From Neptunomonas sp. (lineage in GTDB: Bacteria; Pseudomonadota; Gammaproteobacteria; Pseudomonadales; Balneatricaceae): a stretch of DNA of 9,288 nucleotides. The DNA is taken from assembly GCA_004195305.1 (NCBI GenBank), contig SDWN01000504.1, positions 1-9,288 on the forward strand. Reading direction: 5' to 3'. Positions 1-7,153 of this stretch are shown here, in pieces. The stretch's first letter is position 1. Every line of letters begins with the position of its first letter. The notes under the pieces were generated by a model, which saw only the letters and a program-made list of their open reading frames with translations, did not search any database and was not told the origin of the DNA. A program made the position numbers and the translations under genes.

Positions 1-767
1 GAACGCTCGTTACGATGCGTATCAACCCGGCTGTACTGTTGTGCCTTTGCGTCCCGCTTGGATTCGATCCAATCGGCACCGATGTAAAAGACACTGGGTT
101 TGGTCTTCTCTTCGCGCCTTAACACGGTGGTATCTATCTCAGCAATCAGTTTGGCCACTTCGCTGCTCGGATCATTCAGATCCCCAAAGATACGCGCCCT
201 GCCCGGACAGGTATTAACACACGAAGGGGCGACCCCCTGAGTGATACGATGCAGGCAGAAATCGCACTTGTCGGCCGCACCATTACCCTGGGTCAACTCA
301 GGGTCACCCTTGAACGGATTCATAAAGCGGGCGTCGTAGGGACAAGCCTCGACACACTTGGCGCAGCCGATGCACTTGGTCTCATCAACCACCACGATGC
401 CATCCTTCTCGCGCTTATAGGTTACCCCCTCTTCCGGGCAGGCTTCGACACAGGGGGGCTCGGCGCAATGGTTACACAGACGGGGCAACATGCGCCTTTC
501 CATACGGGGAAAGGCACCGGCTTCATGGTGCTCAACCCATGAACGCACGCCGCCGATAGGTACATCGAACTCACTCTTGCAGGCGATACTGCATGCCTGA
601 CACCCGGAGCAACGCCGCACATCAATCACCATTCCATAGCGAACCTTCTTCTGCGCCGCCTGGGCAACGCTGGGCGCTGCAGCCACAATGGTCACCAGCG
701 CAGATCCCTTGCCTATGCTCTTAAGCAGATCTCTGCGGTTTAATTTCGGACCTGAATTGCTGTTCAT
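1..767 (-). CDS. Tat-exported 4x[4Fe-4S] ferredoxin subunit (NrfC/PsrB/ArxB-like), partial, cut by left edge
   Basis: Electron-transfer subunit of a membrane-associated molybdoenzyme complex, expected in the periplasm. The frame is open from ATG 767 to the left edge, giving 255 codons with the C-terminus missing. The N-terminus has a twin-arginine signal (NRRDLLK, residues 10-16) followed by a hydrophobic stretch to about residue 38. Sixteen cysteines fall in four groups: 53/56/59/63, 98/101/106/110, 132/135/138/142 and 168/171/183/187, the standard four-cubane pattern of the NrfC/PsrB/TtrB/ArxB family. A purine-rich stretch (AGGGGAAGAGG) directly precedes the ATG. It is clearly a paralogue of the ferredoxin at 5653-6429, sharing motifs such as CNHC, CIGC, ACPY, ADKCD and CVNTC, but carries a short extra loop (about residues 153-163) before the fourth group. 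It is the first gene of a separate operon with its own sigma-54 promoter, so its partners probably lie to the left. Family assignment is firm; the exact complex is unknown. Confidence 0.93.
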   Translation of the reverse strand, partial: MNSNSGPKLNRRDLLKSIGKGSALVTIVAAAPSVAQAAQKKVRYGMVIDVRRCSGCQACSIACKSEFDVPIGGVRSWVEHHEAGAFPRMERRMLPRLCNHCAEPPCVEACPEEGVTYKREKDGIVVVDETKCIGCAKCVEACPYDARFMNPFKGDPELTQGNGAADKCDFCLHRITQGVAPSCVNTCPGRARIFGDLNDPSSEVAKLIAEIDTTVLRREEKTKPSVFYIGADWIESKRDAKAQQYSRVDTHRNER

Positions 768-835
768 CCTCTTCCCCTTTATCGAACCTATCTGTGTGCT
801 TAATGATTCCAAGCGTCAGCTGATAAGGAGAGTAG

Positions 836-852
836 AGCAAAATTCAATCCAA
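836..852 (-). promoter_or_regulatory. Predicted sigma-54 (-24/-12) promoter of the left operon
   Basis: Read on the minus strand, positions 852 to 836 are TTGGATTGAATTTTGCT. GG (850-849) and GC (838-837) are separated by exactly 10 bases, and the -12 element TTGCT matches the sigma-54 consensus TTGGCACG-N4-TTGCW well, while the -24 element has TGG but not the following CAC. The inferred start site is near 825, giving a leader of about 58 bp before ATG 767. The paired operators at 916-931 and 959-974 lie where an enhancer-binding protein would bind. The match is by eye; the identical geometry at 8578-8594 raises confidence. Confidence 0.78.
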
Positions 853-915
853 CTTTATTTTTCTACTTAATTACAGTAACTTAGCAGAACAACAAAGATA
901 AATAGGTTTACCCGG

Positions 916-931
916 GTTACCGACAGGTAAC
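916..931. promoter_or_regulatory. Operator palindrome GTTAC-N6-GTAAC, proximal copy for left operon
   Basis: The sequence is GTTACCGACAGGTAAC, a perfect 5+5 inverted repeat with a 6-base spacer. It is centred about 99 bp upstream of the inferred sigma-54 start site at 825. It is one of four copies in the window, all outside genes. Likely binding site of an NtrC-type response regulator (inference). Confidence 0.8.
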
Positions 932-958
932 ATCGATACGGGGTAAAAACAGTGCGGA

Positions 959-974
959 GTTACCAACAAGTAAC
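959..974. promoter_or_regulatory. Operator palindrome GTTAC-N6-GTAAC, distal copy for left operon
   Basis: The sequence is GTTACCAACAAGTAAC, with both half-sites perfect and the 6-base spacer close to the other copies. Its centre is 43 bp from the proximal copy, about four helical turns, so both would sit on roughly the same DNA face. It lies about 142 bp upstream of the inferred start site. Confidence 0.8.
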
Positions 975-1243
975 CCTACAGATAGGATGGTAATAGGCTG
1001 GATATAAACATTCGTGCTAGGGTCACTACAGGCGTCCCCCTTCGCGAAGTTCAGAAGCAAACTATTAACCGGGTGGTCAAATAGGTTCCATACCTATCTG
1101 TCCGTCGCCCCTGCTCTTTCCCCAAAAAAGGCTGCCGCAGTTGCGCGGGACTGCTTGATTTTCTGGGGCTCGCATGGGTCATCGACCAATAAACAAACAG
1201 GTTTTTGCTCGTCAGTCGTTAGGGAAGAGCCTTAGGGATACCC
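975..1243. other. Non-coding stretch between the two minus-strand operons
   Basis: The whole gap between the stop at 1244 and ATG 767 is 476 bp. Its left part holds the leader, sigma-54 promoter and two operators. In the remaining stretch I see no convincing gene. A plus-strand frame beginning with GTG at 1014 lacks a ribosome binding site and any recognisable motif. A short inverted repeat, TAGGG-ATAC-CCCTA at 1233-1246, overlaps the stop codon of the upstream gene, but no run of T follows it, so it is not a convincing intrinsic terminator. Confidence 0.5.
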
Positions 1244-2026
1244 CTATCGCGTCAACACAGCCAGTCCTTCAAGCGCGGGGCCATCATTGATTTTGACCGC
1301 CAGATCGATCTGGCGCACAGGGCGTTGTTGGGCGTGGAACCGTTGGATCAGACTCAGGTAGTTGCGGTAAGACTGACAAACCCGACCCACCTGTTCCAAC
1401 GCCGTTCGTTGGCCACTGTCCAGGTGCGAGTTAGTGAATTGATTGACGATCAAGGACTCTACCACGAGGAAATTCTCCAGAGCCAGGGTGTGATAGCGCT
1501 CATCCTGCCGCAGCAGATAATTTTTAAAATTATGGATCCCCTTGCCATATCCCAGCTGGTACTTGATCTGTTCCAGATCACTCCAGGGCCATTTCTCACG
1601 CAGTTGCGCCAGTGCCGCGATGGCCTCGGCATCATCCACAGTGACAGAGCGATCTACATCATCAAGTCGCCAACCTTTGCCGCGCAGACTGATCACCCGC
1701 TCCAAGCCACTGTCGTAAGCATCAACCATGGCTTTAATGACCGCGACGGCAGGTCGCTCCTCAACAGTTATTTCCGGGCTGTTTTCAAGCTGTTTGAGGC
1801 TGTCCAAGGCGGCGTCGAAGGCCTTTTTGGCCCCTTCGTAATCATCATTCCGGCCCCGCAACACAAAGTTCTTAAAATGATGGATGCCCGCCCCATAGCC
1901 GAGCGAACGTACCAGGATTGCGACATTCTCACGGGCAGCGCTGGCGGCCTGCACCGTGCCCAATGCGGTTATCCACAGCAGCAGTGCAAGCAGGCACAGC
2001 GCCCATCGGCTAGTCTCGGATCTCAT
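1244..2026 (-). CDS. Secreted protein with two GYGxGIHxFKN modules, function unknown
   Basis: Last gene of the operon. The frame can start at ATG 2071 (275 aa), overlapping the preceding stop by four bases (ATGA). I prefer ATG 2026 (260 aa): it has a GAGAGG-type binding site about 8 bases upstream and gives a compact signal peptide (MRSETSR, then a hydrophobic core ending TVQA-ASA). In the longer numbering, the mature protein is a tandem duplication. LGYGAGIHHFKNFVLR (57-72) and LGYGKGIHNFKNYLLR (173-188) are spaced 116 residues apart. Each is followed by a helical stretch and a matching tail (VTVDDAEAIAALAQL near 143-157; VKINDGPALEGLAVL near 259-273). There is no heme motif and only one cysteine outside the signal peptide. 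Similar GYGxxIHNFKNYVLR modules occur, as I recall, as extracytoplasmic domains of proteobacterial signalling proteins. A periplasmic sensing or binding role is inference. Confidence 0.85.
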   Translation of the reverse strand: MRSETSRWALCLLALLLWITALGTVQAASAARENVAILVRSLGYGAGIHHFKNFVLRGRNDDYEGAKKAFDAALDSLKQLENSPEITVEERPAVAVIKAMVDAYDSGLERVISLRGKGWRLDDVDRSVTVDDAEAIAALAQLREKWPWSDLEQIKYQLGYGKGIHNFKNYLLRQDERYHTLALENFLVVESLIVNQFTNSHLDSGQRTALEQVGRVCQSYRNYLSLIQRFHAQQRPVRQIDLAVKINDGPALEGLAVLTR

Positions 2027-2067
2027 CACATCACCTCTCAACACTTCACCTTTCAACACCCTGTAAC

Positions 2068-4647
2068 TCATACCTTGGTCACCCGCACCACTGTATCCAT
2101 CCAGCGTTGCTGACCATTGATGGGATCCGGCGAGTTGGGAATCAACCAGTTGGGATGAGCCCCGTTGTTACTCCACCAGCGTCGGTCACGGTTGGGGATA
2201 TTTTCAACCCCCTGGGGTGATACTTTACCCGAGGCAAAACGCCCATACTCCCAATGGCCGCAGTGATGAGAGATGGCGATGACACCCGGAACCACAGCGG
2301 GTGTAACCTTGGCACGGGTTTCGATCTCACCAATACCGGAAGTCACCTTGATCCAATCACCGTCGCCGATGCCTCGCGCCTGCGCCGTCCGGGGGTTAAT
2401 CCAGGCGGGGTTATCATGGTAGATTTCTGCTAGCCAGCGGCAGTTCATGGTGCGTGAATGGGTATGCACATTGACTTTGTAGGTGGTGAGAATCAGGTCC
2501 TCAGGAGCCATCACAACATGCTCGGGGATAGCGACAAATTCGGCCAGCGGCGACAGCCCTTTGTTCTTCATCAACACCGAGTAGATCTCAAACAGTCCCG
2601 ACTTATTAACTTTGTCCGGTGGAAATCCGACATAGACCCGTTCGCCGATCTTCTGTCCAACGTAGCCCTTGTAAGCGTTCTCGGTCTGAGTATATCCCTG
2701 CGCCATCGCGACCGATTCGCTCGCTGATCCGGCCTTTTTCCAGTTCCAGTAGACGCCACTCGCAGGATCAAAAATAACCCCTGACTTTGCCAGCGCTTTA
2801 GCGGCGACCTCAACACGGTAGGAGTAGTAACGAGGCTTCTCCCTCTTGTCGTGAAACACCCCGCGCTTGCGCATCCCGCGCAACCTCTTGGCCTTCTTTT
2901 TTATCAGCGGGGTCAGCTTGCACGCTTTATCGACAAATTCTTTCATCGACTTAACGCCCAAGGGTATATGGAGACGTTGGGCCAGATCGATACAGACATC
3001 CGGGAAATTTCGCGACTCACCCAGCGGGGTAACCAGTGGTTGGCGAATGTAATATTCGGCGACTTGCGTAGGTGACACCATATCCTCACAATCCCAGCGT
3101 TCCAGGTAAGTGGTATCGGGCAGAATCAGATCGGCCAATGCCGCTGACTCATCGTAGAAGGGGTTGATCGAGACCGTAAACGGCAACAACGTTTCGTCTT
3201 TCAACACCTCTGAATTAAGCTGGCAATCACCATTGGCGTAGACCGGTGCATAGCAGTACCAGAGATAGATAGCGGGCCGCCCGGCACTACCCTCTTTGAT
3301 CCGATTAAGCACCTGGTTGCTGACGTGATGGGTCGGGAAAGCAACCTGGCCATCGAACCCATCGAGCAGGTCCAGCTTACGCGCCTCGGGCATCTTATTA
3401 GATTTAGGCTTGGGATAGATCCAATCGGCACCGACCGCTTTGCAACGCCCTCCCGGGTTATCGATATTGCCGGTGATGGCGGCCAGCATCTGGATCGCCC
3501 GTTCGGTTTCGTTGCCGTTGTAATGTGCCACAGCCCCTCGATAACTGATTACACACGCCGACCCCTTGGTGGCGAATTCACGGGCGATGGCAATGATTCG
3601 CTCGGCAGGCACCGCGCTTATGGTTTCCGCCCAAGAGGGGGTGTAAGGCGCAACAAAAAGCTTCAGGGCCTCAATTTTTTCGTCCAGGGTCGCGTTGACC
3701 TCTGCGGTGACCTTACAAAACTCCAGAAAGGGTAATCCGGCCTGGTACAGCCCCTCGTTGATGATGACATGACACATGGCCAGCACCACGGCCTGATCGG
3801 TTCCCGGTTTGACCGGCACCCATTCGGTGGACTTAGCGGCGGTATTGGAGAGGCGCACATCGAAGGTGACCAGACGCACCCCGCGCTCCACCATCGCCCG
3901 GATCAACCGCTGCGCGGTGGATATATGATTGGTGTGGGATTCAAATACATTGCTGCCGAAATTGAGCACATACTGGGTGTTATCAAAATCCCAATTATCG
4001 TAATGACCGCCCCAGGTCAGCTCCTGAGCAGTCCACTTACCCCCTTCACAGAGACTGGTGTGATTACCAATGGTGGCGGTGCCGTAAGCGGCCAAAAAGT
4101 TATTCACCAGCTGGCTGGTAGCGCCCTTCATGCGCCCATAATGAAACATAAATTTTTCTGGTTCGCCTGCGTCGAGAAGCGTTTGCATCCGTCCGGCCAA
4201 CTCGCCCAACGCCTCATCCCAACTAATCCGTTTCCATTTCCCCTCGCCCCGTTTACCGACCCGGCGCATGGGATAGAGGATACGATCTGGATCGTAAAGT
4301 TGGTTGATACCCGCCTGTGATTTTGCACAGACCTTGCCCAGCGAGCGGATCGAATCGGGTTGCCCCTCAATCTTGGTCAGACGCCCCTCTTCCACATAGC
4401 CGATAATTGGACAGCGCGAGACACACTGCCAACAGGCGCTCGGTATCGCTTTTTTCTCCTTACCGCGCAGATAGGAGTAATCTTTTCCTCCCGCTAAGAA
4501 TTTCTCCGGCGCCTTGAACAGAGGCTTATCATCCGTACTGTTTTCTGCCGCAGCCAGGCTATCGGCCGAAAGGAAAAGTCCGCTGGGCACACCAAAAACG
4601 CTACCCAGACCCGCGCCCAGCTTGAGAATATCACGACGATTGACCAT
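2068..4647 (-). CDS. Molybdopterin oxidoreductase catalytic subunit, Arr/Arx/Psr/Phs-like
   Basis: Periplasmic catalytic subunit of a DMSO-reductase-family complex, expected to bind bis-MGD molybdenum and one [4Fe-4S] cluster. The 859 residues begin with a Tat signal (NRRDILK, 3-9). The N-terminal cluster motif is C72-x2-C75-x3-C79-x27-C107, followed by K109. The proposed Mo ligand is Cys200 in NHTSLCEGGK, and the C-terminal dinucleotide-binding domain (about 700-859) contains HSRTMNCRWLAE and the NPAWINP segment. Length and spacing resemble ArrA/ArxA (about 850 aa) more than PsrA/PhsA (about 760). However, the position of the ArrA RGRY and ArxA GRGWG signatures reads HYGRMKG (169-175). Arg172 is kept while the tyrosine is Met173, so I do not assign an arsenic substrate. 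AAGGAG lies 6 bases before the ATG, and the NrfD-like gene ends 10 bp upstream. Substrate could be polysulfide, thiosulfate, a selenium or arsenic oxyanion, or another. Family is certain; substrate unknown. Confidence 0.95.
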   Translation of the reverse strand: MVNRRDILKLGAGLGSVFGVPSGLFLSADSLAAAENSTDDKPLFKAPEKFLAGGKDYSYLRGKEKKAIPSACWQCVSRCPIIGYVEEGRLTKIEGQPDSIRSLGKVCAKSQAGINQLYDPDRILYPMRRVGKRGEGKWKRISWDEALGELAGRMQTLLDAGEPEKFMFHYGRMKGATSQLVNNFLAAYGTATIGNHTSLCEGGKWTAQELTWGGHYDNWDFDNTQYVLNFGSNVFESHTNHISTAQRLIRAMVERGVRLVTFDVRLSNTAAKSTEWVPVKPGTDQAVVLAMCHVIINEGLYQAGLPFLEFCKVTAEVNATLDEKIEALKLFVAPYTPSWAETISAVPAERIIAIAREFATKGSACVISYRGAVAHYNGNETERAIQMLAAITGNIDNPGGRCKAVGADWIYPKPKSNKMPEARKLDLLDGFDGQVAFPTHHVSNQVLNRIKEGSAGRPAIYLWYCYAPVYANGDCQLNSEVLKDETLLPFTVSINPFYDESAALADLILPDTTYLERWDCEDMVSPTQVAEYYIRQPLVTPLGESRNFPDVCIDLAQRLHIPLGVKSMKEFVDKACKLTPLIKKKAKRLRGMRKRGVFHDKREKPRYYSYRVEVAAKALAKSGVIFDPASGVYWNWKKAGSASESVAMAQGYTQTENAYKGYVGQKIGERVYVGFPPDKVNKSGLFEIYSVLMKNKGLSPLAEFVAIPEHVVMAPEDLILTTYKVNVHTHSRTMNCRWLAEIYHDNPAWINPRTAQARGIGDGDWIKVTSGIGEIETRAKVTPAVVPGVIAISHHCGHWEYGRFASGKVSPQGVENIPNRDRRWWSNNGAHPNWLIPNSPDPINGQQRWMDTVVRVTKV

Positions 4648-4657
4648 GGTTTACTCC

Positions 4658-5650
4658 TTAGAGTCCGACCGGGCCGGTCAACTGACCGCCTACGACGATG
4701 ACATAGCGCAACATAAATCCGCCCACAAGAACGGCCAACGGCAACGCCACCTCTAAGAGGTAGGGGACACGAAAGTGGCCGCCGCGGTATTGGCTGCGGA
4801 TCACCAAGAAAACCTCCAGCAGCAGAGGAAGCAACAGCCCGATCAGGATCACCCAGGTCCAAAACAGCGCGGCCAACGCCCCTCCGGGGAGGAGAATCTG
4901 AATCGCATGACTGGCATCCTGCACGGTGACATAGGCGAACATAAAGAACAGCGCAATCACCACCAGTTCGATCATGATCAGAATCAGATCGGACAGGGTC
5001 AGCCAGTAGCCGGTATTATGAAACTGTCGCTCGCGAGTCTGATCAGCATCAGACCGGTGGGCAATGCGGTTGACCAACATGATGGCTGCGATACCGGTGG
5101 AAAGCGCCGAGACCGTAAACAATAGCCAGAGCACCGGGGTGTTCCACAACGGTCGCGAAGGCATCGCCCCTAACAACATGGCCGTATATACCGCGGTGGC
5201 GAGGGCCAAGGGGACGCAGGCACCCGCCAGAGGTTTGCGCAGTGCGGTTGACCAACGGTCCAGCCACTCGCCGCGTCGACCAGCGGCGATCTGCGCCCAA
5301 CTCATGAAGCTCAACGCATAGAGGATAGACACTGCGCCAACCAGCAACAGGAGCCAGCCGCCATAGTTCATCGGCGACGGATTGAAGGTTTGATACCAGA
5401 AGTTGCTGGTCATGATATTGAGGGCCCGAAACGGACGACCCAACTCAAAAATAAGCAACCCGGTGCCTATAATCACCGGCAGCGGTCCGATCAGGGCACC
5501 GTATTTGGCAATAACGACATAGCGCTCGGCGAAGTTGCCACCCGGGCCCCGCAGGTAAATAAAGCTACTCACTGCAATCGCCCCGGCGCCTGTACCCGCA
5601 AGGAACAGATACCAGTAGATCGGCCAACTCCACATAAGATGATGCTCCAT
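4658..5650 (-). CDS. NrfD/PsrC-like integral membrane quinone-reacting subunit
   Basis: Membrane anchor that passes electrons between the quinone pool and the ferredoxin subunit. The 330 residues contain about eight hydrophobic segments (roughly 11-33, 46-70, 97-118, 142-163, 170-193, 218-243, 254-284 and 294-318). The N-terminal WSWPIYWYLFLAGTGAGA (8-25) is characteristic of the NrfD/PsrC family, and ELGRP (69-73) and NYGGW (95-99) fit it too. Loops carry basic residues, as in RRGEWLDRW. No cysteine cluster or heme motif is present. It starts 2 bp after the ferredoxin stop, with AGG about 6 bases before the ATG lying inside the ferredoxin gene, so translation is probably coupled. Its position between ferredoxin and catalytic subunit completes a three-part Mo/Fe-S/NrfD complex. 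It could work as quinol oxidase or quinone reductase side; direction cannot be read from sequence. Confidence 0.94.
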   Translation of the reverse strand: MEHHLMWSWPIYWYLFLAGTGAGAIAVSSFIYLRGPGGNFAERYVVIAKYGALIGPLPVIIGTGLLIFELGRPFRALNIMTSNFWYQTFNPSPMNYGGWLLLLVGAVSILYALSFMSWAQIAAGRRGEWLDRWSTALRKPLAGACVPLALATAVYTAMLLGAMPSRPLWNTPVLWLLFTVSALSTGIAAIMLVNRIAHRSDADQTRERQFHNTGYWLTLSDLILIMIELVVIALFFMFAYVTVQDASHAIQILLPGGALAALFWTWVILIGLLLPLLLEVFLVIRSQYRGGHFRVPYLLEVALPLAVLVGGFMLRYVIVVGGQLTGPVGL

Positions 5651-5652
5651 CG

Positions 5653-6429
5653 CTAACCTCTTTTGGTGTGAGTGCCCTTATGGGTGGTGACGCGGACGTA
5701 CTGACCGGGACGCTTGGTATTTTCATCGGTCGTGTCGAGCCCGATATAGAAGACGTTGGGGCTCGTGCCAATATGCTCGCGGAGAACCGATACCGGATGT
5801 TTGGCAATTAACTGATGGATCTCGCTGTTGACATCATTGATATCCCCAAACACCCGTGCGCGGCCCTGGCAGGTGTTAACACAGGCGGGCAGCAACCCCT
5901 TCGAGACACGGTGGATGCACAGGTCGCATTTGTCAGCGGTACGGGTGACCGGATTAAGAAAGCGTGCACCGTAAGGACAGGCTTGGGCGCAATAAAGACA
6001 GCCGATACAGACTCCCTGGTCGATCACCACGATGCCATCTTGGGGCCGTTTATAGGTAGCACCGGTGGGACAGACGCGGACGCAATCCGGATCGCTGCAG
6101 TGGTTACACATCCGCGGTAAAAAACTCCGCCCGACATTGGGGTATTCGCCTTTCTCGGTGTACTCCACCCAGCTTCTGGCGACACCCATCGGTACATCAA
6201 ACTCCGCCTTACAGGCGACACTGCAGGCATGACAGCCGATGCAGCGGCGCAGGTCGATCAGCATGCCGTACTGCACGCCGGTTTTTTTTGAGCTAGCGAT
6301 AATCTGCGCTGAATTAGCCCCAACCCCCGGAGCCTGCGACAGCGCAACAGCACTGGCTAGCGAGCCGACGGCCAGCCCCCCTGCCGTCTTGAGGAACTCC
6401 CGACGTTTGTTTGCTTCCTTATCGGTCAT
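5653..6429 (-). CDS. Tat-exported 4x[4Fe-4S] ferredoxin subunit (NrfC/PsrB/ArxB-like)
   Basis: Electron-transfer subunit linking the catalytic molybdoprotein to the NrfD-like membrane protein. I chose ATG 6429 (258 aa) because GGAG lies 6 bases upstream and it leaves a normal Tat leader (KRREFLK, residues 8-14). A GTG start at 6468 is possible but would add 13 residues with only a weak binding site. Sixteen cysteines form four groups: 63/66/69/73, 108/111/116/120, 141/144/147/151 and 168/171/183/187, matching four [4Fe-4S] clusters. The family's usual CNHC, CIGC, ACPYGARF and ADKCDLC motifs are present. The C-terminal tail (about 220-258) lacks cysteines and is basic. It is a close paralogue of the ferredoxin at the left edge. 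The preceding cytochrome gene ends 45 bp upstream and the NrfD-like gene follows after 2 bp. Confidence 0.95.
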   Translation of the reverse strand: MTDKEANKRREFLKTAGGLAVGSLASAVALSQAPGVGANSAQIIASSKKTGVQYGMLIDLRRCIGCHACSVACKAEFDVPMGVARSWVEYTEKGEYPNVGRSFLPRMCNHCSDPDCVRVCPTGATYKRPQDGIVVIDQGVCIGCLYCAQACPYGARFLNPVTRTADKCDLCIHRVSKGLLPACVNTCQGRARVFGDINDVNSEIHQLIAKHPVSVLREHIGTSPNVFYIGLDTTDENTKRPGQYVRVTTHKGTHTKRG

Positions 6430-6474
6430 GGTTAACTCCATTGCAGCAGCCCCCCGCGTTGTCGTCACTACCGC

Positions 6475-7077
6475 TTAATTATCAGACGTTTTTGCAAAGG
6501 CATTTTCACGTAGATCAACACTTTGATGCTTTTCGTTGTAGTGGCACTCGATGCAACTCATCCGCCCATCCAGGGCTTTTTTATGCGCATTGACCCCCCG
6601 TTGCCGTTGCGGCTCTATCCGCTCCTCGACATGGCAGCTGCGACAGGTCGGGCTATTCGTTTCAAAGAGCCGATCCCGGACACGATAGGCCGCGGCTTGG
6701 CGTGGCGGCAGCCAGTTCCCCGCGCGCTCAGCGATCCGGCTTCGAAAATGGCCATACAGGTCAGTCAGGCTGGAAAAATGGCTATAAACATAAAAGCTGT
6801 TGATAAACCCGGGAGGCAGATGGCATTCGGCACAGGCGGCCTGTTGCTTAGTCGCCACGCTCTCCGATGGGCTGACTGGCAGGACCAGTGGATGGGGTTT
6901 GGAGTTGGCTAGCCTGACATCAGCACGGTACTCCTGATCGTTATGGCAATAAGAGCAAGCCGCATCAACCGCAACCAGTTTGCGCGTTAACGACTCGAAG
7001 GCCACCACAGCGGCAATAACCGCAAGTCCGAGCGTGATAGCAACGATCTGCCCCCCTCTGCGATTAAACATTCCCAC
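6475..7077 (-). CDS. Membrane-anchored tetraheme c-type cytochrome, NapC/NirT/NrfH-like
   Basis: Probable quinol-oxidising or electron-relay cytochrome on the periplasmic face. The 200 residues have one N-terminal membrane anchor (about 10-28) after a short basic end (NRRGGQ), then four CxxCH heme sites: CSYCH (41-45), CAECH (82-86), CRSCH (145-149) and CIECH (175-179). The layout and the segment HLPPGFINSFYVYSHFSSL fit the NapC/NirT/NrfH family. In NrfH-type proteins the first heme is usually CxxCHxM; here it is CSYCHND, so that methionine ligand is absent. A GGAGGGGGAG tract precedes two possible starts, GTG 7077 and ATG 7071; I cannot decide between them and give the longer. It lies 76 bp after the ethylbenzene-dehydrogenase-like cytochrome gene. 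It may feed electrons to that protein or to the molybdoenzyme. Confidence 0.92.
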   Translation of the reverse strand: MGMFNRRGGQIVAITLGLAVIAAVVAFESLTRKLVAVDAACSYCHNDQEYRADVRLANSKPHPLVLPVSPSESVATKQQAACAECHLPPGFINSFYVYSHFSSLTDLYGHFRSRIAERAGNWLPPRQAAAYRVRDRLFETNSPTCRSCHVEERIEPQRQRGVNAHKKALDGRMSCIECHYNEKHQSVDLRENAFAKTSDN

Positions 7078-7153
7078 GTGCTCCCCCTCCTCGGCAGATC
7101 CTATGCGCCTCGTCGATCGCCAGAGACCGACACAGCGCGCGCTACGCCCCAGT

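Noticed and set aside
865..880. A fifth operator near the left promoter (TTACAGTAAC)
   Set aside because: Only the GTAAC half is intact; the left half does not match GTTAC at the 6-base spacing.
1014..1235. Plus-strand 73-codon frame in the gap between the operons
   Set aside because: It begins with GTG without a ribosome binding site, has no motif or signal, and no plus-strand promoter is visible. I treat it as chance.
1233..1246. Inverted repeat TAGGG-ATAC-CCCTA as a terminator
   Set aside because: The stem is only 5 bp, it overlaps the stop codon, and no T-run follows on the minus strand.
1325..2113. Plus-strand open frame of 262 codons opposite the repeat-protein gene
   Set aside because: It is antisense to a gene with a signal peptide, clear internal duplication and operon placement. 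The frame has no recognisable domain and no operon context.
3769..4320. Plus-strand 183-codon frame inside the molybdoenzyme gene
   Set aside because: It is the complement of the catalytic-subunit gene, which is supported by Tat signal, Fe-S motif and cofactor domains. Its translation shows no domain.
2068..4647. Calling the molybdoenzyme arrA or arxA
   Set aside because: The signature region reads HYGRMKG, not RGRY or GRGWG. Regulation like aio/arx alone does not fix the substrate.
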